This document shows positions 1 through 12,200 of a stretch of DNA of 64,000 bases, one piece after another (position 1 is the stretch's first letter; each line of letters opens with the position of its first letter). The stretch comes from Sisyra terminalis. Lineage: Eukaryota > Arthropoda > Insecta > Neuroptera > Sisyridae. Location of the stretch: contig OY292274.1 in the NCBI GenBank assembly GCA_958496175.1, forward strand, positions 31,535,482-31,599,481, in the 5' to 3' direction. Both the position numbers and the translations under genes were made by a program. The notes beneath the pieces are model-generated. The model was not told the DNA's origin, did not search any database, and saw only the letters and a list, made by a program, of their open reading frames with translations.

Positions 1-765
1 CTATTTACCATACTCATTAGAAATAACAAATATCAATTTACCAAATCTTGAGGAATTTCATCTATTATTTTTTAAAAATTAATTGAACATTACCAATGAA
101 TTTTTATTTAAAGTTACATTTGTGTAGATGTATCTTTTTACTAACAATAAATAATTTTTTTAGATATGAATATTTCTTCGTCAAAAGAATATGCAAAATA
201 AAAACTTCCATATACTATGACAAACAGCGAATCTAAAAAGAAAATATAACTAACACCTATGTTACGCAGACGAAGTCGAAAGCATCAGTTAGTATATAAT
301 AAAACAATGATAGTACCAGATAATGGATCTTTGGCAAACACAATTATTAACAGAAAGGTTAAATAAAATAATGTTAAATTTTAGGTTTCCTTACACATTC
401 TATGTCATAAGTAACATGGACATTTTCGAAACCTGAACTCTCAAAATCTACAAACAGTAAATAGGTAATTAATTCAGGTTACTAATCTCTTCGGATAAAG
501 CACTCGTATAATTATAACAGAACTTCACTTATGGTAAGTTCGTTTAATTAATAATTATAGGTTTATCGCCAAAAAAAAAACAATCTTAAAATATTTTTTC
601 CAAATTATGCGGTAATTAGGTGATTTGACAAGCAGTTTTTAACATTATAATTCATCAAGCATAAAAATTATAATTTTAATTAGACTCATGTAGACTACAT
701 AAAAACATGTAAACGTTTCACTTCAAATTAACTGTTTGAAACCTGTGAAAAATAAATCCAGTAAA
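1..765. other. Gene-free left edge with repeat relic
   Basis: AT-rich sequence upstream of the carboxylesterase start. No ORF with family features is visible. Around 258-300 there is a relic of the interspersed repeat that contains the words ACACCTA, GTTACGCAGACGAAGT and CATCAGTTAGTA. The same words occur at 7889-7930 (reverse orientation) and 20636-20675. No clear TATA box could be assigned to the esterase. Confidence 0.5.
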
Positions 766-3022
766 ATGAGAATTGAAAAAACTTTTATTCACGTTATACT
801 GTTGATTTTAAGTTTAAATGCATTTCATTCAAAAGAAGTTATGTGGAATACATCACTCGGACTATTGATAGGATCGGTCCGAACTAGTTTGAGTGGCTAC
901 GAATATTATTCTTTTGAAGGTATTCCATTCGCTAAACCTCCCGTAGGAGCGTTAAGGTTCAAGGTTTGGAACAGTTTTCATATATTTTTTTAAAAAATAA
1001 AATTTACTTTAAAGAAAACTACTTTTAGGCTCCCGTTCCAGCAGGCCCTTGGAATAAAGTTTTAAACGCGACACATAAAGCTCCACATTGCTATGAGTTT
1101 CCAAATTTCATGTCTCCAGAAATCTATAAACAATCTGAAGATTGTCTTTACCTTAACATCTACACAAGAACAGTAAAAACTATTTTTATTCAAATTATAT
1201 CTCTTCATAATACTTATGCGTAATAAAGATTAATTAATCTGTTTTCATGACAACTGTACGTAATGATAAACTTTTCAAATAAGAACAACTTTAATTACGC
1301 TAAATTCCCTTTATGAAATTTTGAAAAATATCAAACCGATTGTAAAAAAGTTTTGCATTTTGCTTCTAGTTAAATAAAAATCCCACAAACAATGTTCTTT
1401 TTGCAATATATGGTGGATCTTATGTCAGTGGAAACACAGACAATATGGGTGCGGATTATTTTACCGACGAAGAAGATCTGATTTTTGTTACTTCAAACTA
1501 CAGGCTTAATATTTTCGGTAATTTCAAAAAATTAAAAAAAAGTATCTATAAATAAGAATACTCATTTTTGTTGTAGGTTTTCTGTCGCTTAAGGACAGTT
1601 CTTTGCAAATTCCAGGAAATGCAGGGGCCAAAGATGTGCTTGCTGCTTTACAATGGGTTCAAAATAACATACGAGAATTTGGCGGAAATCCCGACAAAGT
1701 TACAACAATTGGATGTAGCAGTGCCGGACATTTGATCAATTTGCTAATGTTACATCCACTTGGTTCGAAATTATTTCGACATGCAATATCCCAGAGTGGT
1801 TCTGCAATTTTATCAGAGGTGGTTGTTTATGATAATATAGATCACCAATTGGCTCAAATGGTAGGTTTTCGGAAAAATATTAGCGACAAACGAGATTTTT
1901 TCGACCACATAAATAGTTTTTCGGGAATAGAACTGGTTGAAGCTCTAACCAACTATAAAAATAAGGTAGAATACAAAAAAAAACATATGAAATCATTGTG
2001 TAATTTTGTGTAATTTAAATGTAGGTTGTAGAAAGAAAATTATGGTTTATTTTTGGTATTGTGGTTGAATCGCCATTTGATAACCCAACATCTTTTTTAC
2101 TTGAAATGCCAGACATTTTGATTAAAAAAGGTGCATTTGCCAGAATTCCATATTTGACCAGTTTCACATTTCAAGAAGGAAATTTGTATGAAAGGGAAAT
2201 GACGAGTATTATAAACAACAATTACACTGACTTACTTTTTAAACTACCAGAATGGCTCCTTCGTAGTTTGCATAAAACAGAATTGCATAGTCTCAATGAG
2301 GAAGTGGAAAAAATGTATTATAAAAACAAAAAACCGAGTATTGCAAATAATTATATCGCTTTGAATGTAAAGAACATAAAATATCCTACTAAGATTATAT
2401 TTTATTGATTTAATTTCAAAGATTGCAGGTGATTTAATATTTTTGTATCCAAATTTGTTGACATGGCGCGTAATGGCAACTGCTGCTAATTTTTCTTCCC
2501 CAATTTATCTTTATTTCTTCAACTATACATCTGCATTAAATATTATTCAGTATGAATTGGATGAATATAGATCAATATTTGGTCCCTATTACAACCACAC
2601 GTGCATTCATTGCGATGAAACCGGTATGATAAAAATGCATTTTTATTCTCCATTAACAATTTTTTTCTCATCATTTTCCAGGGTATATATACAGTAACAC
2701 AAAATTTAACGTTAGCACAATTCATAGCTTTGACGATTACGATACCATACTAAAACTGAAAACGTTAAAGCGAATTATCATGAATTTTGTTAGAACGGGA
2801 AATCCAAGCTCGCAAGATGTATTAGATCCAACGTCAAAATTCGATTGGAAGCCTTTACACTCAAGAAAGTTATTGGACATGAATTATTTGGTAGTTGAAT
2901 ATCCAGAATTGTCAATGGGAAAACTAAGTCAGTCAATATTTGCCAAAAGAATGATATTTTGGAACAATATTTTCAAACGATATAAAGATTATGAAACACC
3001 ATTTCTTAGTTATTTTGAATAA
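766..3022 (+). CDS. Type-B carboxylesterase, seven exons, atypical active site
   Basis: Spliced CDS, join(766..963, 1029..1172, 1370..1517, 1577..1965, 2025..2366, 2422..2623, 2682..3022). All junctions are GT-AG and in phase, giving 1764 nt, about 587 residues, normal for the family. ATG 766 opens a hydrophobic signal peptide, so the product is probably secreted or enters the ER. Family landmarks in order: FEGIPFAKPPVGALRFK (exon 1), EDCLYLN (exon 2), SNYRLNIFGFLSL, GNAGAKDV and NPDKVTTIGCSSAG (exon 4), FQEGNLY with the likely acidic triad residue (exon 5), and IHCDE with the likely catalytic His (exon 6). Two sites are unusual. The oxyanion-hole HGG(G/A) reads YGGSY, and the GESAG elbow reads GCSSAG, so in an ungapped alignment the last Gly is Ala. 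Ser, Glu and His are all present, so it may be an altered esterase or a non-hydrolytic member. For exon 6, acceptor 2421 is chosen because the AG six bases later puts a stop in frame. Confidence 0.88.
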
Positions 3023-3023
3023 A
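3018..3023 (+). promoter_or_regulatory. Poly(A) signal overlapping the esterase stop codon
   Basis: AATAAA spans the TAA stop of the carboxylesterase (stop at 3020-3022). It would give an extremely short 3' UTR if used; a later signal could serve instead. Confidence 0.4.
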
Positions 3024-3024
3024 A

Positions 3025-3948
3025 TTATCAGAGAGTATTATTGATTTTGTTCCATGTCTCAAAGAATTCTTTAAAACAATAGTTATTTTCTATAATGTAA
3101 TTTTGTTGAACTTATGTAAAAGAAATTTCTTCAATCCGTTTTTAGAGAAAATATTTTCATGCTAATTTTTTTCTCAACACATTTTAACTAGTCTATCTCT
3201 GGTGAGGTTTTTGCTAATCTCAGTAGTTTATTATTCTATTTTATAACTCCATGACTTCAATTCGTCTTTTAATTTTCTTTTTGTATGATATATTTATGGG
3301 TTTTACTATGATTCATTGCTTTATCAATCTATTGTTCAAATTATTCAAAAAACAGCTTCCAAATCTTCCAAAAGCCTTTATTTTATAGTTATCGTTTTCA
3401 TCAAGTGACATATAAAATAAAAAGACGGAAAATTAACGCAGTTTTAGTTTTATATGAAACTTCAAAAACTTTATATAATAAATTCTTCCTATTTGCCACT
3501 TTAGTTCAAACAAACAATTGAAATATTTTTGATGAAAGGCACAAGGTTGGGTTACACTTTAACCAAAGATTTAACGAGCTATATATAAATATAAATATAT
3601 AAACATCAGTGAAATGATTTAGATTCAGCTTAATAACACAGTGAATCAAAAAACAGACATAGACAATTTAAGTAGTTTATATAACAATTTACGAGTTTTC
3701 GAGTCTTGGATCAACATGGTGACTATGGTATTATTCAGAAATAAATAAAAATCAATTTTTGATTAGTGACGTGCAATTTTTAAATTTTTTAAAAAAATTG
3801 GTGCAAAATTGTAAACTTTATTCGTTAGAATTTCGATTAGAAACTGCATATAGCGATTAGAACATGAGTAACTTAGTAAAAAATATATATTTTTTACTGC
3901 AAATTGCTTTATTCTTAATATTAAAACTAAATAGTTCAAATTAAACAA
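3025..3948. other. AT-rich intergenic stretch
   Basis: No coding or structural signal recognised between the esterase and the inverted GILT fragment. A TATA-rich run (ATATATAAATATAAATATATAA) lies near 3580-3602, with no start codon or ORF of interest after it. Confidence 0.4.
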
Positions 3949-4345
3949 TTAAAATAAATTAAAACCAAATAAAGTATATTTTTTTATTACTAAGTTACTA
4001 ACGTCTGGCTTTGGATCAGCAATATGGTGACATGTAACTCCAATGAAATCACTTAATGCTAGATTTGTCTTGGTATTCTAAAATTGTTGTAAATAAAAAA
4101 AAAAACAGGAAAAACAGGAAAAAGAAGTATTTTTTACTGTTAACATATCTATAGCTTACATTATTGTAAGAAATGGCTTCCATTGTTGACCACTTTGTGC
4201 GAAAAATGCAGTTGTTTTATAAGCATAAGCTAACGCATAATTAAAGCCTTGTTCAGAAGTAGTGCATTCATAAATTTGATTACAATATTTTTCATCGCAC
4301 GAATGCTACGAATATAATTGTAGAAGTTTCATATATCTATGCTAA
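3949..4345 (-). pseudogene. GILT 3' fragment on minus strand (exons 4-5), broken
   Basis: Read on the minus strand, this matches the last two exons of the intact GILT gene at 17393-18713. The exon 4 part (about 4160-4300) includes words such as SEQGFNYALAY and FFAQSGQQW. The exon 5 part (3949-4077) includes DFIGVTC, HIADPKPD and KYTLFG, ending in TAA at 3949-3951. Splice signals remain (donor GT at 4158-4159, acceptor before 4077), but exon 4 has lost about 4 nt near its end compared with the intact gene, so the frame does not join to exon 5. No exons 1-3 are found beside it. It has clearly diverged from the intact gene, unlike the plus-strand copy at 4533. Confidence 0.8.
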
Positions 4346-4532
4346 ACTATGAAACCCAATAAAATTGAAATTAATGACAATGTTAGTTAAATTATCTATT
4401 ATAACAAATCCTACGATGAACAATGCACATTTTGTACCAATTCAAAGGTTTTCTTGAATGACAAAATGCAAAAATTTGCCATTTAAAAGGCACAAAAGAA
4501 GTATCATAAATTTTAGCTGAAATATAAATATT

Positions 4533-5093
4533 AGCTGAATTTTTCGCCCAAGGTGGTCAACAATGGACACCATATGTTTCTTATAATAACGTAAGCTTTA
4601 TTTAATTAAGATTAAAAAACATTACATTAATGTTTTGTTTTTTTTTGGCAAAATTATAGGTGAAAGACGATAAAATTGCAAATAATGCATTGGAGGATTT
4701 CATTGGTGTTACATGTGATCATATTGCTGATCCAAAACCAGATGCTTGTAAACAACAAAAGTACACTTTATTTGGTTCTAACTAAATATTCAATTTGAAC
4801 CGTTTAGTTTTAATATTGAGAATAAAGTTCTTTGAAGTAAAATAGTTCATTTTTTTCTCTAAATTGCCTATGTACCATATTATTTCTTAAGTATGTAAAT
4901 AGATCCTAACTCCTTTTTTATGATTCCGTTTGCTAAATGACTTCCTGTTTGCTAATATGGGTCTCGTTTTTCTTCATCCCACTTCGTTTCCACAGGACCC
5001 CGTTCTTGATTGTTATGACCTTTCGATAATTTGTAAGAATGAACAGGATTACGATTGTCTTTATACTTCTTTTGAAGTGTTCGAAACATAAAA
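4533..5093 (+). pseudogene. Recent partial duplicate of GILT exons 4-5 and 3' flank
   Basis: Nearly identical to 18459-19022. It holds the second half of exon 4 (to donor 4591), the short intron (two T fewer in the T-run), all of exon 5 (4660-4785, stop intact), the AATAAA at 4821-4826 and about 270 bp of 3' flank. Similarity begins abruptly at AGCTGAATTTTTCGCC and fades near 5093. There is no signal peptide, CPGC motif or CQHG signature, so it cannot make a working enzyme. The very high identity, including intron and flank, means a recent DNA-level duplication or gene conversion, not a retrocopy. Confidence 0.85.
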
Positions 5094-5834
5094 AGTTATA
5101 AAAAGATAAATACTTTCGGCAAATAGGAAATTACCTCCTAAAATTGTTAAAAGTTTGTAAAAATGATCATTTTTCATATTTATTTTTGCAAGATGAAAGC
5201 TTAGTATTTTTTTCTTAAATGTTTCGGATATCGATACTGTATCTACATCGAATTGAAGATAGCATGTGATTCAGAGAAACATAGAAGTTGACTATATAGA
5301 AATTCATTTAAAATATGCTTAAAAGCTGTTTTGAAAAATGCTGTCTACTTAAAAGGCTTTTTTTTTTGAAAACACTAAATAAGACTAATTTAATTGCATT
5401 TTAATTAAAAAAAGAAAAGATAAGAAAACAGATAAACTCAAGTTTAATAGACAAAGGAGTTGTGGAAAAGGAAAATGAAGAACATGATTGACATTCTGGA
5501 AAGTATGAACAATGTACATACATACATACTTTTAGGGAAATTAGAAAAATAAGGAATGCTCAAGATGAGGAATTGCTGTTAATGTACAAAGTCGCAAGAT
5601 AAAATATGCTGATTGAAGTGCATTTATCTCAGTCGTATCCAGCTTTTTTCTTCAGCTTAAAATTTAAGTTTTTTTCATGAACAAGGAGAATGGTTACATT
5701 AAGAAATCGTTAAATTGTATAGGATGTTTCTGGCTTTCATAGAATAAAAATTTCATCAAAGTTATACGGTTTTTACTTATACGGTTATTAATTACGGTTA
5801 TTAAAGTTATACGGTTTACGGTTTAAATTATAAT

Positions 5835-5981
5835 GTGAAGGATATATCAGGATGTGGTAGACCAAACATATTAGAAGTGATTTACTTCATTTATTTTAAT
5901 TGCAACGTTTCGTTGGAATAACACTAACCGAAACGTAATAAATGAAGTAAAACACTGCTAATTTGTTTGTTTATCCTTCAC
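5835..5981. repeat. Short foldback repeat
   Basis: Two inverted arms begin and end with GTGAAGGATA / its complement. They share TTACTTCATTTATT and the ACGTTTCG / CGAAACGT pair around a short centre near 5912-5935. About 147 bp in all. No coding content. It could be an inverted pair of small retroelement ends or a MITE. Confidence 0.55.
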
Positions 5982-6124
5982 ATTTGATATCGATTTGGAC
6001 CTGAAAGAATGAAAATCTTTAAATTTTATGAATATAATATCATAAATTTCGAAACGAGTACATTTCATAAAATTTAAATACTTAAAATATACTACTGTGC
6101 TATACAATAACGATAACAATCGAC

Positions 6125-6295
6125 GGTTTTATAATTATTACCTAAGATATATTTTAACAGATTATATATGTTTGAAAAAATAAATTTTAATATAATTATA
6201 TAATTTATTTTTACTGATAATAAATCAATAAATATACTGTCACTGACCATATAAATAGATCTGCTTTAGGTTTTGTATAAATTTTTGTATCAATT
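6125..6295. repeat. Dispersed repeat; inverted copy at 16690-16860
   Basis: This segment (words ATATACTGTCACTGACCATAT, shortened here, and AAATCAATAAATATACTG) recurs in reverse orientation at about 16690-16860. Both copies include a segment reading as AGGTTTTGTATAAA / its complement. Family not recognised. Confidence 0.6.
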
Positions 6296-6561
6296 TATTA
6301 TCAAATTATTATTTTATATTTTTAATCAAATTAACACAATTTGATTAAATGAATAGAGCGTTGCTTTAAAATTTTAAAAACACTTCATAACACTCAATTA
6401 TGTTGTTTACTAAAATTTCAACTGATCTAATCTAAAATATAGTACGATATTTTGAAGAAATAAATTAACTAATGCAATTTCAAATTTTTGATAAGATCAT
6501 TGGAAACAGTTATTGATAAATTGAAAATTTACAATGTAGTATTAGAAAATTTCTCCCATTA

Positions 6562-6746
6562 AGCTGGCCATTCACGCTCCGACTAACTGTCCAACTAGTT
6601 GGATCTTCCAGTTAGATCGCCTAAATGATCCGACTAGTTCGACTAGACATCCAACGTTCAACATTATTCACGGTCCAACTTTAGATTTAACTTCGAAAGT
6701 CGGACCACAAGTGTTGGACAGCAAGTCGGAGCGTGAATGGCCTGCT
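6562..6746. mobile_element. 185-bp MITE, Harbinger-like (TTA target duplication)
   Basis: Terminal inverted repeats read AGC(T/A)GGCCATTCACGCT at both ends and continue to CCGACT. Flanking TTA triplets at 6559-6561 and 6747-6749 fit the 3-bp TWA target duplication of PIF/Harbinger elements. The interior is rich in CCAACTAGT / GTCGGA words and has no ORF. A fragment of the same family lies at 38277-38345. Confidence 0.75.
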
Positions 6747-7420
6747 TTAGGTAGGATTAGAAATATTTATTATTGATTCCGATCGTGTAGCTTATCTTCA
6801 ATTTGTTGTAGTTTCGAGGATTTGAAGTTCTTTTTTTTAAATTTACACGTTGATTTTTATGTAATTCTTCACGGCTATATATGATATATATTTACATTAT
6901 CTCTTTACCTCCATAGCTACATACATTTGCTTATTATATTGACATTAAAAGTAAAAATTGTATTTAAAATTGTATCATATTTTAGTTATTATTAGCTACT
7001 TATAACTAATACACTATTTCAAGCACTGTCAGAATATGCTATGGTTGTGAATTAAAATTATCTTTTTTAATTACGATAAATAGGTATAACTTCTCACGCG
7101 CGTAGGTTAATACACAAATTTTTTTTTTAATTTTTGCCACGTTTCGTAGTTTATTACTGTCTTTTCAAGCAGTTATAAGTATAAATATATAATGAATAAG
7201 TATTTAACAAAATGTATTTAGTTAAAAATTTAAAAATTGGTTAAAAACTTATTCTATAAAATTGGTAGTCCATGTAAACAAAAATTTTGTAAATATAAAT
7301 AATAAAATCCTTTTTAGGATTCTATATTTCCAAAGAAACTCTCATTGGATCACTCTGCTGTTTATCTAAGGTAGAATCAAAAATCATCAATTTGAATATA
7401 ATATTTGAATATTTGAATTT

Positions 7421-7880
7421 ATATTTGAAAATACAATGTAAAACGAAAAAAAATATGTCCTATATTTGAATACATACAAAATTGTTGGAAATAGGTGAAA
7501 AGCGTGGAAGTAAAATCGAATATTTTATTTATATTCAACAACAATAATTGGTTTTAAAATTGTTCTAAAAACTGTAGAAAAGTTAGTATGGAAGATTTTT
7601 ATATTTATTGATGATAATGAAATATATGACAAAAAATTGCTTCCTTAATGCTTTTCAGCAGAATATATAATTACTCCAGGCCCCAATCATTTGTTCAAAA
7701 AATAAGATTTTAAAGTTTGATTGTTAAAAAACAAACAAAAGTTAAAAGACGCCTCTTTGTTATTTGGTATAAGCACCTACTAAATAAACTTTCATACTAA
7801 TTTAATGAAATGACGTTATTTAAATTGCTGTTATCAAAATGATATAACAAAAAGAGACACTTATTATTAATTCATTATTT
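7421..7880 (+). repeat. Interspersed repeat, uninterrupted copy (family X)
   Basis: The sequence from AATACAATGTAAAACGAAA through CATACAAAATTGTTGGAAA to GATATAACAAAAAGAGACAC has a sister copy split into 8985-9016 and 14432-14880 by the non-LTR element. It therefore shows what the insertion site looked like when empty. No coding capacity; family unknown. A weaker relative is visible near 35930-36010. Confidence 0.75.
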
Positions 7881-7888
7881 ATATATTA

Positions 7889-7930
7889 ACTAGCTGATTC
7901 CCGCGACTTCGTCAGCGTAACGTAGGTGTA
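7889..7930 (-). repeat. Relic of the CCCGCGACTTCGTC interspersed repeat
   Basis: AGCTGATTCCCGCGACTTCG followed by GTAACGTAGGTGTAGATTAT matches, in reverse, the segment at 20636-20675 and more loosely 258-300. This is a common insect interspersed-repeat end; I cannot assign the class from this sequence. Confidence 0.5.
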
Positions 7931-9005
7931 GATTATATTTTCTTTTTAAATTTGCTATTTGTAGTGGTATATGAAAATTATTATTTTTCTTATTTCTTTT
8001 ACGAAAACCATAATCATACTTAAAAACACTATTTTGTCAACTTTAAAAATACACATTTAATAAACTGTTACTTAGAATACAATAGTTGTATATAATGATC
8101 AATTAATTTTCAAAAAATAATTATAAATATCTAAAAAGTACCTAAAAACACTGTATACCTACAGTAGGTATACCTACCGGGAATCAATTAATCCGTAAAT
8201 CAATCACCATTTATACATAAATAAAAACTATAGTTAAGTTCAATAAAGTCAGTCATAATTAAGACTTAAAACAGTCAAAAGTTATCAAAACACTCGCCTA
8301 GATATTTAGAATAGTAGTAAAAATCACATTTTATTGTCTCGATTCTCGAATGAACCTTTTTCTCGAAACTATTTCACTACTGCAATGTACTAAACTACCG
8401 CGAAATTATAATTTGTTCAATTGCACAAAACCCAGTTCCTCCATAATCAAGTATAACCATTGTGTATCTATGCACTTATTTTTAAAATATCTGAATTTCA
8501 ACTATATAATTAAACCATTTTCTTTTAGTTCGCCGAATTGCTCGTTACTCGATATTCGCTCACTAGTCTATTTATTTGTGAATACGTATTTCGGATTTTT
8601 AGGTTTACAATATGTGAAAGTCAAAAAACTTAATGCTCACTTATGAACTTAACCTTTTTCAAATATAAATATATATATATATAAATATAGAGTTTAATTT
8701 TTTAAAAAAATAGAGTTTAAATTTTTAAGCAGTTCCTACGTTTTTGAATCTAATAATAAATCAACATTGTTTTATTTTAAGCGATAAAACGTTTCGTCTA
8801 TTACGAACATATTTTGATAATTAAATTTGAAATTTCGATTGTTTGATAGACGTTATGCCGAACAAACTTTGCCACCATTTTTCACTTTTTTAGGGGAGGA
8901 ATTATCAAAAACCCTTTCTTATTATATATCTGCTTCGTATAAGAAAAATATTTTCCAAATTTCGTCGGCACAAATATGCTTTTATTTGGAAAATACAATG
9001 TAAAA
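7931..9005. repeat. Repeat-derived, gene-free stretch before the non-LTR element
   Basis: No gene seen. An open frame at 8350-8646 has no recognisable family features and AT-rich composition, so it is not called. From about 8800 to 8960 the sequence (TTTTTAGGGGAGGAATTATC, then AAACCCTTTCTTATTA) resembles 14900-15040, so this is more interspersed repeat material. 8985-9005 is the left part of family X. Confidence 0.5.
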
Positions 9006-9016
9006 CGAAAGAAATT
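9006..9016. repeat. 11-bp target site duplication, left copy
   Basis: CGAAAGAAATT directly precedes the T-rich (poly-A complement) end of the minus-strand non-LTR element. It is repeated exactly at 14421-14431. Confidence 0.8.
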
Positions 9017-9230
9017 TTTTTTTTATTTTATTTTATTTAAAGTCACTGTTTAACATCTTGGTCATTAATGACTAAAATAATGTACATGTTACGATTGGTA
9101 ATACATGTTTAGTTCTAATAAATAATAGTTAACAATTCTAATAAATGATAATAACTAACAAATTCTATTAAATGATAATAATATAATAAATTCTAATAGT
9201 AAACTAGGCTTATAAATATGTTTTTGTACT

Positions 9231-12200
9231 TTATATTGTATCAAATAATTTAGTTTTTTTTAGGAATTCTATAGTCTTTTTAATCCCTTCTTCTGTATTG
9301 AGGCACTCTTTCATCGTTGTCGGCATGCCAGTCGCGCTCCTCTGACAGTTGTATGCCCCACACTCTATCAGGACATGTTTAACGGTCAGATCTTGATCGC
9401 AATGACTGCATTTTGGCTTTTGTTCCTTATTGATGTAGTGGATATGTGTCAGGTTAGTGTGCCCAATACGCAACCTAGTTATGGTAGTCTGCTCCTTCCT
9501 GGTTGCTACCGATGGACATTTCTCTTGGGTAGCTGAGTCCCTCACCGTAGCTAATTTTTGCGGTGTATTTCTCCACATACTGTCCCAGGTTTTTTGGACT
9601 TTACTCCTGACTAACCTCTTCCAGTCTTCTAATTCCAGCTCGTGATCATCGATCAGTTCTTCGGTGGTTGCCCTTTTTGCCGCTTCGTCAGCTTGCTCGT
9701 TGCCATCTATCCCTTGATGTCCGGGGATCCAAATCAACTTTATTTGGTAATTGTTTTTGAGCATGTGGTCTATTTTTTTTTTGTATGTTAATTATTATTT
9801 TATTTTTATTATGCCGATTTTTTAAAGCGTTAAGGGTTGATAGTGAGTCCGAATAAATGGCTGACGGTTTCTTTTGTGGCTTTTTTACGATTGTTTCTAA
9901 GCATTTCATTATTGCTACGGCTTCGCAGTTGAAGATTGAGGTTCCGTCTTTCAGCCTGTGGGAAATTTCTTGGTTGTTTGTTATGATGGCACATCCCGAT
10001 TTTCCGTTTAGTACCGATCCATCAGTGAAGAATTCCTGGTATCCTTGGTGTCTGTTCCTGATTTCCATAAATAGTTTAACAAAAAGTACAGGAGGTGTAG
10101 TTCCGGTTGGATATTCGGCTAAGGAAGTATCTATCGGTGGGATCCAGGATTCCCACGGTGGTCGATGATTGTCGAGTTGTGAGTAACCCTTTGGTACCTC
10201 TAACCCTATTTCCCTTTCGTATTTTATTATTCGAGTCTTCAATGGTTGGTGGTGTTGGGGCTCACTTTCATTATTAATATTAGTCGCTTGGTCTTTACTG
10301 CAGCTTTCCCTAGCTGGGTTGTTGGGATCATGCTTAGTTCTAGCTGCATATTTTAGGATTATTTCCTTCCTTCTAAAGACCAGCGGTTGCTCGTTTGCTT
10401 CAGCCAATATGCTTGTGATTGGGCTGGTTCTAAAAGCTCCAGTACATATCCTCATTGCTGTATTGTGGATCGGTTCTAGGGTCTTCAGTCGGCTTTTAGA
10501 GGATGCATCATATAGTATTGCACCATATTCGATTTTTTGTTGAATTAGTGCCTTGTATGTCATTTTCAAGGTATCAAAGTTCACGCCCCCCCATCCTATT
10601 GATGTTAATGTTTTTAGAATGTTTAGCCTTTTATAGCAATCGGTTCTAAGTGCCATAATATGATTTTTCCAGGTCATTCCTTGGTCCAAGGTCACTCCTA
10701 ATATTTTAATTGTTGACACCATTTTAATTTGTTTTCCCTCTAACATTAGTTTTATGTTATTTTTGGGTCGCCTGGGTGAGAAGATGATAGCTTCAGTTTT
10801 GTCCTTAGATATTTTGAATCCAGATTTCAGCGTCCATGAGGATATTTTGTCCAAGTCGTTCTGTATTAGTGCTGTCGTTGTTTGCACATCTGCGCCTTTT
10901 CTTAATATGGTCAGGTCGTCGGCAAATAGGAATGCTTTGCTGGGCTTCTCCACACAACTGATTACCTCGTTGATAGCTATTAAGAAAAGTGTGACGCTCA
11001 ATACCGATCCTTGAGGTAGTCCATTTTCTTGAGTCGTAAGTGGAGATAGTGAATTTCCTACTTTGACTTGGATTTTCCTTTCTTTGAGGAAGTTTTGAAT
11101 GAAGGCCAATGTGTTGCCCTTAATATTTATATCATTTAGTGTTTTTAGGATTCTGCTTATCCATACCATCTCGTATGCCTTTTCGATGTCAAGGGCGACC
11201 ATGATAGTATGGTATTTGTTTCTAAAAGCATTACTAATTTCGGTGTCTATACACACCAGCTGGTCTATTGTTGACCGGTTATTTCTAAATCCAAACTGAT
11301 TTGGTGAAATATATTTTTGTGTTTCTAAGAACCACTGTAGCCTTTTGGATATGATTTTTTCCATTAATTTGCACAGAGTGCTTGTTAATGATATTGGCCG
11401 GTAATTCTTAGGTGAATTTGGGTCCTTCCCGGGTTTTGCTATTGGGATTGTTATAGCTATTCTCCATTCGTCTGGGAACACTTGAAATTCCCATATGTGA
11501 TTGAAGAGGTCGAGAATATATTTTACCCCACTGTTTGGTAATTGTTTTAGGATTGCATTAGGCAGCCCATCAGGTCCAGGCGCTGTGTTACCTGCCTTGT
11601 ATAGGGCGAAGGTTAATTCGTCCAAGGTTATTTTTTTGTTTATTGGATTTGAGTTGTCAGTTATGTCGTTAGTATTTGCTTCTGCTTCGATTCTTTCTTT
11701 AGTTTGCCGGAAGCTAGGAATATAGTTTTCAGAACTGGAGTTGTATGAAAAGGAATCTGCCAAAATTTTTGCTGTTTGCTTTGGGTCGCTGGTGTAGTTT
11801 CCATCGCTGTCCATTAGATTTATTTCCTGGAAATTACATCTTGTACCTCTTAGTTGTTTAATTTTCCTCCACATCTCTGTTGTATTTGTGTGGCAATTAA
11901 TTGTTGAGATGTAGTTTTCCCACGACTTTATTCTGCTTTCTTTAACGGTTCTCCTTGCCTTTGCTCGTCGTTTTTTATATTCAATTTTTAGTACACCTTC
12001 CATTTCCAAGTTGGTATTCCTTCTAAATTTCCTAAAGGCGGCTTTAGCTTCTTTGATGGCTTTTTGGCACTCTGGGTTCCACCATGGTACCGATTTTTTC
12101 CTATGGGTTTCTCTAGTTCTTGGGATTGTTTCTTTGGCTGCATTTAATATTACCTCTGTGAAGGATTTAACAATTTCGCTTATATGTGTATCTTGTGGTT

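Noticed and set aside
2429..2623. Esterase exon 6 starting after TTGCAG at 2428
   Set aside because: With the phase-0 donor at 2366 this acceptor puts TAA in frame after two codons. The AG at 2420-2421 restores the conserved GDLIF reading.
8350..8646. 98-codon open frame as a gene
   Set aside because: No motif, lies in repeat-derived AT-rich DNA, no splice or promoter context.
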